From contig DATGOL010000207.1 in NCBI GenBank assembly GCA_035306065.1, positions 31,962 to 95,961 of the forward strand: a stretch of DNA of 64,000 bases. Reading direction: 5' to 3'. This DNA is from JBBQHX01 sp035306065. Its GTDB lineage: Bacteria > Gemmatimonadota > Gemmatimonadetes > Gemmatimonadales > Gemmatimonadaceae. The notes under the pieces are model-generated. The model ran no database searches. It worked only from the letters and a program-made list of their open reading frames with translations, and was not told the origin of the DNA. Positions 33,664 through 42,449 of the stretch are shown here, piece by piece (the first letter of the stretch is position 1; every line of letters begins with the position of its first letter). A program made the translations under genes and the position numbers.

Positions 33664-34005
33664 TCAGGGAACCCGCCACTGCGGCGAGCCTGACATGGAC
33701 ATCTCGTCGCTGGTGAAAGTCCTGGTTCCGTCCACCGTACGTGCGCGAAGCGTCACCATCCCGCTGGACGCCACTCCGGGGATGGTTACCAGCTGGGTGG
33801 CGTTGGCCGGCACCTGGCGCACGAACGTCTCGCTGGTGCCCTGCACCACATAGACGTTTACCGCCTGCCCCAGCGAATTTGAGATACTGATGGAAGCCGA
33901 CTGCTGGGCAGGAGCCGGTCCATCGGATACTTCAACCTGCCGGGCCGCACATCCTGAAACGAGAAGTGCTGCCGAAAGCAGCAGTCCTGTGGCAATTGCA
34001 CGCAT
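33664..34005 (-). CDS. Small predicted lipoprotein
   Basis: 113 aa from the ATG at 34005. Signal peptide MRAIATGLLLSAALLVSGC with a clear lipobox (LVSGC), then AARQVEVSD and a Ser/Gln-rich stretch. The mature part (ISNSLGQAVNVYVVQGTSET then VRQVPANATQLVTIPG) looks like a single beta-sandwich domain. Function unknown. It is divergent from the GH3 gene and separated from the phosphatidyltransferase gene by 165 nt. Confidence 0.78.
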   Translation of the reverse strand: MRAIATGLLLSAALLVSGCAARQVEVSDGPAPAQQSASISISNSLGQAVNVYVVQGTSETFVRQVPANATQLVTIPGVASSGMVTLRARTVDGTRTFTSDEMSMSGSPQWRVP

Positions 34006-34044
34006 GTCAGTCCTCGGAGTTTGGGAGCTGGCGGTGGGTGGAAC

Positions 34045-34057
34045 GTATTCAGAATAC
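34045..34057. promoter_or_regulatory. Small palindrome in divergent intergenic region
   Basis: Perfect inverted repeat GTATTC-a-GAATAC between the divergent lipoprotein and GH3 genes. It could be an operator for either gene; no regulator is identified, and a 13-nt palindrome may be chance. Confidence 0.3.
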
Positions 34058-34226
34058 AAGACATGTGCCCCTCAGGACCAGTGTGCTCCCCCTCATTCCG
34101 CACGTTCACCTCGCTGGATAGTTTGGGCACATGGCAAATGGCTGCTTCGACGTACCTTTCGCGAATGGCTCCTCGCCGACACCGGGCACCGTGCATTCGA
34201 TCGCAACTCGCCGCCAAGGCTCGTCA

Positions 34227-36173
34227 ATGAGCCGTGGAATCCTTCTGGCCGCCGGCCTGCTGCTCACCATCGCGGGCTGCAGATCCGCACCCGGCCCAGC
34301 GCGCGCTTCTGACGCTGAGCCCGCACCCAGCCCGTCACCGGCTGTTGCTCCGGCAACGCCAGCGGTGCCGGCTCCGGCCGCTGACGCCTCCCAACAGGCC
34401 AAACCCGCAGCCGCCGCCGCTGATCCAGCCCCCGCCGCACCGCTGCCGCTGCGGACATCACTCACGGATCCGCTCAGCGATGCCGAGCAGCGCTGGATCG
34501 ATCGAGCCGTTGAGCGCCTGCCGCTGCGCGAGCGTATCGCACAGCTCGTCATGGTGTGGGTGCTCGGCGACTTCACCAACGCTGCGGATCCAGCCTACGC
34601 ACAGGTAGAGCGACAGATTCGCGAGATGGGCATAGGTGGCGTGGTGATGTCACTCGGCTCACCGATCGAGGTGGCCGCAAAGGTGAACTCGATGCAGCGC
34701 GCCGCCCTCGAACGCGACCCGGCAATCCCGCTCCTGGTAAGCTCGGACCTGGAGCCTGGCCTGGGACGGCTGGAAGGCGGCGTGTTCGTTCCGTCGCTCC
34801 TTCCGGCGGGGAGCGCAACAGTGCTGCCGAGCTCGATGGCCATCGGAGCCACAGGGAGTGAGCGCAATGCGAGGGACGCCGGGCGCGTCACCGGTCGTGA
34901 GGCGGTTGCCATCGGCATTCACCTGGTGTTCGCGCCGGTGGCCGACGTCAACAACAATCCGGCCAACCCGGTAATCAACATTCGCTCCTTTGGCGAAGAC
35001 CCGGCCGCGGTTGCCGGAATGGTTTCAGCATTCGTGAGCGGTGTGCAGCAGGCCGGCGCCATGGCTACCGTGAAGCACTTTCCAGGTCATGGCGACACCG
35101 ACACGGATTCTCACCACGCGCTGCCGCTGGTGCCGGCCAACCGCGCCCAGCTGGACACGGTTGAACTGGTGCCGTTCCGAAGTGCAATTGCGAGCGGGGT
35201 AGCAGGGGTCATGTCCGCGCACATCGCGCTGCCTGCAGTTCAGGACAGCGTCACGCCGGCCACCCTCTCGCCGGCTGTGATGGATGACCTGCTCCGCGAT
35301 GAACTGGGGTTCAGCGGCCTGGCTGTTACGGACGCACTCACGATGGAAGGGATCGGGCGCGGCTACACGACAGAGGAAAGCGCGGTGCTTGCCGTGCAGG
35401 CGGGCAGCGACGTCCTGCTGATGCCGCGAGAGGTGGAGCGCACCATCAGCGGTGTGGAAGCTGCCGTCAGGCGCGGGGACATTTCCGCCGAGAGAATCGA
35501 AGCTTCCCTGCGCAGGCTTCTGGAGTGGAAGGTGCGCACCAATGCAGTGGCGCGTCCCATCACCTCGCTGGAGGAAACCAGGCGCGTGGTGGCTGCACCC
35601 GAACACCTGGCTGCCGCACGAGGAATTGCCGAGGAGAGCATAACGCTGCTGCGAGACGAGGCATCGCTCGTTCCGCTGCGCGATAATGGCGCTGCACGAA
35701 TCGTAGCGTTCGTCTACGCGCCTGAAAGCGAGATCACGGCCGGCCGCGCATTCCTTGCAACCCTGCGCGAGAACCGGGACGTCGTGACGCACCGCATAAC
35801 GCCTGCGGCTTCTGCCGCACAACTCGACTCACTTGCCAGCACTCTGCGCGCCGGCGACGATATAGTCGTCACGACGCACGTTCGGCGAATCGAGGGCGAG
35901 GGGCGCACAGCCGTTCCGCCGCACGTTGCAAACTGGATCAACTCCCTTGCCCGGAGCCGAAGCGCGGTGGTGATTGCATTCGGCAACCCTTACGTAATCC
36001 GCCAGTTCCCGAGCGTCTCCAGCTATATGGTAACTTTCGCACTCGCGCCATCATCCGAGGCAGCTGCCGCACGGGCCCTGGCCGGCAGCATCCCCATTCG
36101 CGGGCGGGCGCCCGTGTCGCTGCCGGGCTTCTTCAGCAAGGGAGCGGGAATTTCGCGAGGAGGGCCCGAATGA
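34227..36173 (+). CDS. nagZ: GH3 beta-N-acetylglucosaminidase (NagZ-like), lipoprotein
   Basis: Glycoside hydrolase of 648 aa expected to release N-acetylglucosamine from muropeptides or chitin-like chains. From the ATG at 34227 there is a lipoprotein signal (SRGILLAAGLLLTIAGC) and a Pro/Ala-rich linker of about 55 residues. The GH3 N-domain from about residue 85 has TVKHFPGHGDTDTDSHHALP, the NagZ signature whose Asp-His dyad acts in catalysis, and FSGLAVTDALTMEG, with the nucleophile Asp. A GH3 C-terminal domain follows from about residue 450. Unlike cytosolic E. coli NagZ it is two-domain and exported, as in Bacillus. It overlaps the serine hydrolase gene by four bases. Confidence 0.9.
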   Translation: MSRGILLAAGLLLTIAGCRSAPGPARASDAEPAPSPSPAVAPATPAVPAPAADASQQAKPAAAAADPAPAAPLPLRTSLTDPLSDAEQRWIDRAVERLPLRERIAQLVMVWVLGDFTNAADPAYAQVERQIREMGIGGVVMSLGSPIEVAAKVNSMQRAALERDPAIPLLVSSDLEPGLGRLEGGVFVPSLLPAGSATVLPSSMAIGATGSERNARDAGRVTGREAVAIGIHLVFAPVADVNNNPANPVINIRSFGEDPAAVAGMVSAFVSGVQQAGAMATVKHFPGHGDTDTDSHHALPLVPANRAQLDTVELVPFRSAIASGVAGVMSAHIALPAVQDSVTPATLSPAVMDDLLRDELGFSGLAVTDALTMEGIGRGYTTEESAVLAVQAGSDVLLMPREVERTISGVEAAVRRGDISAERIEASLRRLLEWKVRTNAVARPITSLEETRRVVAAPEHLAAARGIAEESITLLRDEASLVPLRDNGAARIVAFVYAPESEITAGRAFLATLRENRDVVTHRITPAASAAQLDSLASTLRAGDDIVVTTHVRRIEGEGRTAVPPHVANWINSLARSRSAVVIAFGNPYVIRQFPSVSSYMVTFALAPSSEAAAARALAGSIPIRGRAPVSLPGFFSKGAGISRGGPE

Positions 36174-37369
36174 GCTTTCGACGCGCCACGACCATCGCAC
36201 TGATACTTGGCTCCACGGCATGCGCCCCCGCGATCTCGCGCGGCGCTTCCATACCACCGGAGATGGCACCACATACACTGGCTCGCGTGAACGCGCTGCA
36301 CGACTCGCTTCAGCAGATTCTGGACGTCGCTCGCGCAGACAGCGCATTCCCCGGCGCCGTGGCCGTGGTCGGCAACAGCCGCGGCGTTCTCACCACCGTT
36401 ACCACCGGCACGCTCGACTGGCGCTACTCCGGCCCGGTTACGGACGAGAGCATCTGGGACCTCGCATCGCTCACCAAGGTGGTGGCCATGACGAGCGCCA
36501 TGATGCAGCTCGTGGATTCGGGGCTGATTTCGCTGGATGCACCGGTGCGCCAGTACCTCCCCGAGTGGACGGGTGAAGGCTCCGAATTCGTTACCGTGAG
36601 GCACCTTCTCACCCACAGCTCCGGACTGCCGTCGTGGCGACCGCTCTACAAGGAAACCACGCATCGAAACGCGGCGCTGGAGCTTGTGCTTGCCACCGCA
36701 CCGGACACGATGCCGGGAGCTCGCATGGTCTACTCGGACCTCGGCGCCATACTGCTTGGCATGCTCGTGGAGCGCGTATCGGGCGAACCGCTGGACAGCT
36801 ACGTGTACGGACACGTGTTCAGGCCGCTGGGAATGGACCGAACGTTCTACAAGCCGGACCCCAGTCTTCTGGCGGAGATCGCACCAACCGAGTTCGACCC
36901 GTGGCGTCAGCAGCAGGTTCGCGGCGAAGTACACGACGAGAACGCCTTCAGGTTGGGTGGAGTGTCCGGCCACGCCGGGCTGTTTTCGACTGCGGATGAC
37001 CTGGCCGTGCTGGCGCAGCTCTACCTGTCGGGTGGCGAGCTGAACGGAACGCGCCTGTTCTCGGAGCGGGTGATCGAGACTTTCACCGCGCCTCAGAACC
37101 CCGTACTTGGAAACCGTGCGCTCGGCTGGGAAAAACCTAACGGACGCAACAGCGCCGGTTCCCTGCTCTCGGAGCGGGCCTTCGGCCACACGGGCTTTAC
37201 CGGAACGTCCATCTGGATTGACCCGGCCCGTGACTTCTTCGTCATCCTGTTAACGAACCGGGTGAATCCAACCAGGGAGAATGGCAAGGTTGGACCTGTG
37301 CGACGGGCGGTTGCAGACGCTGCCATTATCGCGCTGTTCGGGGCGCAGGGTCAAGGCGCGACCGAGTAA
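36170..37369 (+). CDS. Serine beta-lactamase-family hydrolase, possibly AmiE-like muropeptide amidase
   Basis: 399-aa exported protein of the AmpC/penicillin-binding fold. The N-terminus RATTIALILGSTAC is a short lipoprotein-type signal. SLTK near residue 101 holds the catalytic Ser and Lys, YSD near 186 is the second motif (YxN/YxD), and HTGFTG near 343 replaces KTG. WDLASLTKVVAMTSAMMQLV resembles B. subtilis AmiE, a beta-lactamase-family N-acetylmuramyl-L-alanine amidase that works with NagZ. The ATGA overlap with the GH3 gene supports such a joint role. Esterase or D-aminopeptidase activity is an alternative. Confidence 0.85.
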   Translation: MSFRRATTIALILGSTACAPAISRGASIPPEMAPHTLARVNALHDSLQQILDVARADSAFPGAVAVVGNSRGVLTTVTTGTLDWRYSGPVTDESIWDLASLTKVVAMTSAMMQLVDSGLISLDAPVRQYLPEWTGEGSEFVTVRHLLTHSSGLPSWRPLYKETTHRNAALELVLATAPDTMPGARMVYSDLGAILLGMLVERVSGEPLDSYVYGHVFRPLGMDRTFYKPDPSLLAEIAPTEFDPWRQQQVRGEVHDENAFRLGGVSGHAGLFSTADDLAVLAQLYLSGGELNGTRLFSERVIETFTAPQNPVLGNRALGWEKPNGRNSAGSLLSERAFGHTGFTGTSIWIDPARDFFVILLTNRVNPTRENGKVGPVRRAVADAAIIALFGAQGQGATE

Positions 37370-37496
37370 GGCGTCTGGCCTGTGTCCTGCGGGCGGATAA
37401 TGAAGGACATGAATACCTTCCCGACACCGCTGCTTACGCGTAACTTTCCGTTATTGGCGGCGTTATCCGCTGATTAAACGACCAGGAGGCAACAGA

Positions 37497-37853
37497 ATGA
37501 GCACAATGCAGCAGCCAACGCTTGGCGTCACGATTACCGCCGTGGCAGCCGCCGAGGTGCGCAAGTTCATGGAACAGGAGAGCGTTGCCGCTGAGACGGG
37601 CGGTTTGCGCGTTAGCGTGCAGCCCGGTGGGTGCAGCGGGTTCAAGTACGGACTCCTGATCGAGGACGCAGCGGCCGAGGATGACGTAGTGGTAGACGCG
37701 GAGGGTTTCCGGGTTCTCATCGATCCGTTTTCCGCGCAGTACCTGAACGGCACCACGATTGACTACGTGTCGTCCATGCAGGGCTCCGGCTTCACCTTTA
37801 CCAATCCCAACGCAACCGGTGGTTGCGGCTGTGGAAGTTCCTTCACTGCCTGA
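37497..37853 (+). CDS. erpA: Iron-sulfur cluster insertion protein (IscA/ErpA family)
   Basis: A-type carrier protein of 118 aa that delivers Fe-S clusters to target enzymes. The three conserved Cys are GGCSGF (Cys46) and the C-terminal GGCGCGSSF. VTITAVAAAEVRKFM and GLRVSVQPGGCSGFKYGL are typical. AGGAGG lies 8 nt before the ATG. It sits 127 nt after the serine hydrolase gene and 21 nt before the NagB fusion gene. No isc genes are adjacent. ErpA and IscA cannot be told apart here. Confidence 0.92.
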   Translation: MSTMQQPTLGVTITAVAAAEVRKFMEQESVAAETGGLRVSVQPGGCSGFKYGLLIEDAAAEDDVVVDAEGFRVLIDPFSAQYLNGTTIDYVSSMQGSGFTFTNPNATGGCGCGSSFTA

Positions 37854-37874
37854 CGCCGAAGGAAGAAGAAACAA

Positions 37875-39827
37875 ATGACGGAGTCGGCTATACGCTCCGA
37901 ACAGGGAGCCGACACCGCGAGTGGGGCCCGCAGGCGCTCAGGCGCTGGCGGGCCCTCTCGCATTCCATACAACCCGCTCACCTCCCGCGAGCGCATCCCG
38001 ACGGTTGTAGTTCGGGATCACGATGAACTTGCGAGGCTGGTAGCCGTTCGTATTGCGGAGATCATTCGGGAGGCCAACGCTGCCGGCCGGAAGGCAGTGC
38101 TTGGGCTCGCCACCGGGTCAACGCCCATTGGCGTTTATCGTGAACTCGTGAGGATGCACCGGGATGAAGGCCTGAGCTTCAGGAACGTCATCTCGTTCAA
38201 CCTGGATGAGTACTACCCCATGGAGCGGGACAGTATTCATTCCTACCGACGGTTCATGTGGGAGAATCTCTTTTCCCAGGTGGACATCGATCCGGACAAC
38301 GTCCACCTGCCGAGTGGAGACGGGCCGCGCGAACAGGTAGCAGAAGCAGCACGGCGCTACGAGGCAGCCATTCGTGCGGCAGGCGGCATTGACTTCCAGA
38401 TTCTCGGCATCGGAAAAACCGGGCATATCGGTTTCAACGAGCCCGGGTCCAGCCGCACCAGCAGAACGCGACTGGTGCATCTGGACAATGTCACGCGCCG
38501 CGATGCCGCCGCCGATTTCTTTGGCGAAGACAACGTTCCGCGCGAAACCATCACGATGGGCGTGGCCACCATCCTGGAAGCGAAGGAGATCGCGATCCTG
38601 GCAACCGGTGAGCACAAGTCCGGCATCGTGAAGCGGGCTGTTGAAGGCGAGATCGACATCGAGGTAGCCGCTACCTATCTGCAGGAGCATCCGGGCACGA
38701 CGTTCTACGTGGACGAGTCCGCAGCGGCCGAGCTCACAAGGGTTGCAACTCCGTGGCTGCTGGATGAAGTGGAGTGGACCGAGCACATGGTTATTCGCGC
38801 AATCACCTGGCTATCCCAGGCAACCAACTGCGCGATACTCAAGCTCACTCACAGGCACTACGCCGAGAACAAGCTGTCCGGCCTGGTTGCGCGCTACGGC
38901 TCGCCCGGTGACGTGAACGGCATGGTATTCAAGAAGCTTGGCGCAAAGATTCGCGGACGCAGCCTGCTCCCTGCCGGAAAGCGCATAGTCGTGTTCAGCC
39001 CGCACCCTGACGACGACGTCATTTCCATGGGCGGCATACTTCGCAAGCTCGTACAGAACGACAACGAGATTGTGGTTGCCTACCAGACCAGCGGCAATAT
39101 TGCGGTGTTCGACCACGACGTCAGGCGCTACGTTGACTTCCTCGTTCGGCTTTCGAAGGAGTGGGGTGTCGCGATGGGCGAGGTATCGGCCATCTGCGAG
39201 AAGGCCGTCACCTTTCTGGATCACAAGAGACCCGGTGAAGTTGACATCCCGGAGATCCAGGACATCAAGCGCATTATCCGCGAATCTGAGGCTGTTGCGG
39301 GCATTCGCGTGCTCGGCCTCTCGAACGATCACGCACGGTTTCTCAACCTTCCCTTCTACCAGACCGGCAAGGTTCGCAAGGATCCCATCGGTCCCGCAGA
39401 CGTGAAGATCGTTCGGGATCTGCTGGAGGAATTCAAGCCGGAGTTCGTGTTCGTGGCCGGCGACCTTTCGGATCCGCACGGAACGCACCGTATGTGCAAG
39501 GAAGCGATAGACAAGGCCTTCGATGAGTTGTATGGTGCGAACGCACCCGGTGGCGCCCGACCCGAGAAGTGGCTCTACCGCGGTGCATGGCAGGAGTGGT
39601 CCATCACCGATGCCACATGGCTGGTTCCGATGTCAGGCGAGGAGCTTCGACTGAAAATCCAGGCCATCTTCAAGCACCAGTCGCAGAAGGACTCGGCTCC
39701 GTTCCCGGGGCTCGACGACAGGGAGTTCTGGCAGCGCGTAGAGGCGCGGAATACGGACACCGCCAACACGATGAATGCCCTTGGACTCGCCGAGTACTTC
39801 GCGATGGAAGCGTACGTAATCGAGTAG
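37875..39827 (+). CDS. nagB: Glucosamine-6-phosphate deaminase fused to PIG-L deacetylase-like domain
   Basis: 650-aa two-domain protein. Residues 40-300 are NagB (GlcN6P to fructose-6-phosphate and ammonia): GLATGSTPIGVYREL, SFNLDEYYPM with the catalytic Asp, and ILGIGKTGHIGFNEPGSS. After a linker of about 60 residues (HRHYAENKLSGLVARYG) comes a PIG-L/LmbE-type deacetylase domain from about residue 368: VVFSPHPDDDVISMGG and DLSDPHGTHRMC hold the zinc ligands and catalytic Asp. The combination suggests successive deacetylation and deamination of N-acetylglucosamine-6-phosphate. The same architecture occurs in Bacteroidota. It follows erpA by 21 nt and precedes a sodium symporter. Confidence 0.93.
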   Translation: MTESAIRSEQGADTASGARRRSGAGGPSRIPYNPLTSRERIPTVVVRDHDELARLVAVRIAEIIREANAAGRKAVLGLATGSTPIGVYRELVRMHRDEGLSFRNVISFNLDEYYPMERDSIHSYRRFMWENLFSQVDIDPDNVHLPSGDGPREQVAEAARRYEAAIRAAGGIDFQILGIGKTGHIGFNEPGSSRTSRTRLVHLDNVTRRDAAADFFGEDNVPRETITMGVATILEAKEIAILATGEHKSGIVKRAVEGEIDIEVAATYLQEHPGTTFYVDESAAAELTRVATPWLLDEVEWTEHMVIRAITWLSQATNCAILKLTHRHYAENKLSGLVARYGSPGDVNGMVFKKLGAKIRGRSLLPAGKRIVVFSPHPDDDVISMGGILRKLVQNDNEIVVAYQTSGNIAVFDHDVRRYVDFLVRLSKEWGVAMGEVSAICEKAVTFLDHKRPGEVDIPEIQDIKRIIRESEAVAGIRVLGLSNDHARFLNLPFYQTGKVRKDPIGPADVKIVRDLLEEFKPEFVFVAGDLSDPHGTHRMCKEAIDKAFDELYGANAPGGARPEKWLYRGAWQEWSITDATWLVPMSGEELRLKIQAIFKHQSQKDSAPFPGLDDREFWQRVEARNTDTANTMNALGLAEYFAMEAYVIE

Positions 39828-39892
39828 CCACCTCATGGCGGGCAACTGGTGCCGTTGCCCGCCACTCCCCCACCACATCAACTCCGTACCTC

Positions 39893-41407
39893 ATGGGCCA
39901 GGGCTTCAGTGCGTTGGACGCCATTGTGCTGATCGTCTACCTGATCGGAACGACTGCACTTGGCGTATGGCTGGGACGTGACCAGAAAGACGCCAAGGAC
40001 TACTTCGTTGCCGGCCAGAAGATTCCCTGGTGGGCCGTTCTGTTCTCGGTGGTCGCCACGGAAACGAGCGCACTCACTTTCATCAGCATCCCTGGTCTTG
40101 CGTATCTCACTGACCTGAGCTTCCTGCAGATAGCGTTAGGATATCTTCTGGGCCGGATTGTGGTAGCCTACACGCTTCTGCCTCGATACTACGAAGGTGA
40201 GCTGGTTACCGCGTACTCGCTGCTCGAGCGCAGGTTTGGCGCTGCCACGCGAAGATTTGCGTCTGTGGTGTTCATGTTCACGCGTGCGTTCGGCGATTCG
40301 GTTCGCATCTTTGCGACCGCCATCCCGATCGGCCTTATCATCGGTCCCGCAGTTCCTGCCGAGTACGTGGGGCCGCTATCCATCCTGATTCTCGGCCTGT
40401 TCACCGTTGTCTACACCTATCACGGTGGCATGCGTGCGGTGGTATGGACGGACGTCATTCAAACCGGTGTGTATGTCCTGGGTGGAATCGCTGCACTCGT
40501 ACTGATCGGCCAGGGGGTTTCCGGTGGCTGGCCGGAGATCTGGTCTTCTGCCGGAGAGGCAGGCAAGCTCAGAGTCTTTGACTTCTACCTGGGCATTGAC
40601 CGTCCCCACACACTGCTTGCGGGACTCATTGGAGGTGCGTTCCTCTCCATGGCATCGCACGGTGCCGACCAGCTGATCGTGCAGCGACTGCTCGCGTCCT
40701 CCAGCCTTCGTGAGGCACGCATGGCACTGATCGGAAGCGGCATTGCCGTAATAGTCCAATTCGCGCTGTTCCTTGTAATCGGGGTTGGACTGTGGGCGTT
40801 CTATTCGGGCATCTCGTTCGCAACTCCGGACGAGATCTTCCCGAAGTTCATCGTGGAAGTGATGCCGATTGGACTCACGGGCCTCGTGGTTGCCGCAATC
40901 CTGGCCGCAGCCATGAGTACAGTGTCGGGCTCCCTGAATTCGCTTTCCGCGGCAACAACGCACGACCTGTATCTTCCGCTCACGGGCCGCAATGCCGACG
41001 ATCCGCATCTCCTTGGAATCGGAAAGCGGTTCACCATATTGTGGGCGATAATTCTTCTCGGTGGAGCAATGCTCTATCGCTCGCAGGGCACACCGGTGGT
41101 AACGGTTGCACTTTCAATTGCATCGTTCACCTACGGCGGACTCCTTGGCGCATTTTTCCTTGGCATGCTCTGGCGCCGCGCGCGCCAGAAGGACGTAATT
41201 ACCGGAATGATCGTTGGAATCTCGGCCATGACGCTGGTGGTCTTTGCAAACCCGCTGTCGCAGGCAGTCCCCTCCGCTGCTGACCTCCTCGCACCCCTCG
41301 GTCGCATTGCCTGGCCGTGGTACGTGCTCATTGGAACGTCGATCACCATGGCAGTGGGAATTCTGTCATCCATGTTTGGCTCGAGCGCTTCGGAGGCACG
41401 TTCGTGA
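39893..41407 (+). CDS. Sodium:solute symporter (SSS family)
   Basis: 504-aa membrane protein with about 13 predicted spans. ALDAIVLIVYLIGTTALGVW begins the first helix and DYFVAGQKIPWWAVLFSVVA is the family signature region. HGGMRAVVWTDVIQTGVYVL and ASHGADQLIVQRLLAS are further conserved loops. It probably imports a sugar or amino sugar with sodium. Context (GH3, NagB, N-acetylglucosamine kinase-like protein) favours N-acetylglucosamine or anhydro-muropeptide sugars. The start is the ATG at 39893, 65 nt after nagB. GTGA overlap with the kinase gene at its 3' end shows coupling. Confidence 0.9.
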   Translation: MGQGFSALDAIVLIVYLIGTTALGVWLGRDQKDAKDYFVAGQKIPWWAVLFSVVATETSALTFISIPGLAYLTDLSFLQIALGYLLGRIVVAYTLLPRYYEGELVTAYSLLERRFGAATRRFASVVFMFTRAFGDSVRIFATAIPIGLIIGPAVPAEYVGPLSILILGLFTVVYTYHGGMRAVVWTDVIQTGVYVLGGIAALVLIGQGVSGGWPEIWSSAGEAGKLRVFDFYLGIDRPHTLLAGLIGGAFLSMASHGADQLIVQRLLASSSLREARMALIGSGIAVIVQFALFLVIGVGLWAFYSGISFATPDEIFPKFIVEVMPIGLTGLVVAAILAAAMSTVSGSLNSLSAATTHDLYLPLTGRNADDPHLLGIGKRFTILWAIILLGGAMLYRSQGTPVVTVALSIASFTYGGLLGAFFLGMLWRRARQKDVITGMIVGISAMTLVVFANPLSQAVPSAADLLAPLGRIAWPWYVLIGTSITMAVGILSSMFGSSASEARS

Positions 41408-42351
41408 GCACGATAGTAGTCGGCATGGACGGTGGCGGTTCCAGCACGCGTGCGCTGGTTGCCGATGAACACGGCCATGAGATCGCTCGGGTCAGCGGAG
41501 GTGCGAGTGCCCTGAAGCCCGGCGAGGCCGAGCGGAGTGCCGAAGTAATGGTGGGTGTGGTGCGAGAGGCGCTCGAGGCCGCAGGCGTGCCTCACGTCAC
41601 CCCACGCGTACTTTGCGTTGGCGTGGCCGGCGCTGGTCGTGAGGCTGAGCGCAAGGCGTTATGGCAGGCGCTGGTGGAGCGCGAAGTGGCCGAGGACGTG
41701 GTTGTGCATACGGACGCGAGCATCGCACTGGACGACGCGTTCAGCGACGGACCGGGCATTCTCCTCATTGCCGGTACGGGGTCAGTTGCATTCGGCCGCG
41801 GACCCGGCGGTGCCTTTGCACGAACCGGAGGCTGGGGCCCTTCGTTTGGAGACGAGGGGAGCGGCGCATGGATCGGCCGCAAGGCGCTGAGCGTGGTAAC
41901 GGCCGCGGCGGACGGTCGCGAGCCACCCAATGCCCTAACGGGTCCCATTCTCGCTGCCACGGAACTCTCCGCACTCGAAGAGCTGATTCCGTGGGCGGCT
42001 GCAGCCAGTGCCCGGGATTTCGCCTCACTGGTTCCCGCCGTGGCCAAGGTTGCCGAACAGGGAGACCTGCGGGCGAACAGCCTCCTCAGCCTGGCCACCG
42101 AAGAGCTCGTGCTTCACGTGCGCTCACTCGCCAGGCAGTTGTTCACCGACGAACGAGCCGCAATACCTGTTGCGCTACACGGCGGCCTCCTCAGCAAGCG
42201 CGGACCGCTGCGTCGCCGCGTCGAACATCGCCTCAAGAGTGCGGTACCGGGCGCCCATGTTCGCGCCGAGGAAGTGCAGGCTGTGCGCGGAGCGGTGCGG
42301 GCCGCTCTTCGCGTTCTCGGTGCCTCAATCGAAGAAGGCGCGGCGAGCTAG
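41404..42351 (+). CDS. BadF/BadG/BcrA/BcrD-type ATPase family protein, likely N-acetylglucosamine kinase
   Basis: 315 aa from the GTG at 41404, which overlaps the symporter stop (GTGA). The ASKHA-type ATPase fold is shown by VVGMDGGGSSTRALVADE (phosphate 1), ASIALDDAF, LIAGTGSVAFG (phosphate 2), GGWGPSFGDEGSGAWIGRKA, and IPVALHGGLLSKRGPL (adenosine motif). The GDEGSG segment resembles eukaryotic NAGK and bacterial amino-sugar kinases of this family. The likely reaction is phosphorylation of N-acetylglucosamine to feed the NagB fusion protein. Glucosamine or muramic-acid kinase activity is possible. Confidence 0.87.
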   Translation: MSTIVVGMDGGGSSTRALVADEHGHEIARVSGGASALKPGEAERSAEVMVGVVREALEAAGVPHVTPRVLCVGVAGAGREAERKALWQALVEREVAEDVVVHTDASIALDDAFSDGPGILLIAGTGSVAFGRGPGGAFARTGGWGPSFGDEGSGAWIGRKALSVVTAAADGREPPNALTGPILAATELSALEELIPWAAAASARDFASLVPAVAKVAEQGDLRANSLLSLATEELVLHVRSLARQLFTDERAAIPVALHGGLLSKRGPLRRRVEHRLKSAVPGAHVRAEEVQAVRGAVRAALRVLGASIEEGAAS

Positions 42352-42415
42352 TCAGCAGACACGCGCCTCTTCGGTGCTCCCGATTATTCATTACAACTTC
42401 AAGACATCCTGAGTC

Positions 42416-42444
42416 GGCCACCCCTGGATCTGCCAGGGACGGCC
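42416..42444 (+). terminator. Terminator between convergent kinase and symporter genes
   Basis: Stem of 4 bp, a 2x2 internal loop and 6 bp (CCCTGG / CCAGGG) with an ATCTG loop, followed on the plus strand by AATTTTC. It lies 64 nt after the kinase stop and ends just before the convergent symporter stop at 42450. Confidence 0.65.
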
Positions 42445-42449
42445 AATTT

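Noticed and set aside
36023..37189. Minus-strand open frame across the serine hydrolase gene
   Set aside because: The plus-strand hydrolase has SLTK, YSD and HTG motifs; the opposing frame has none and no start context.
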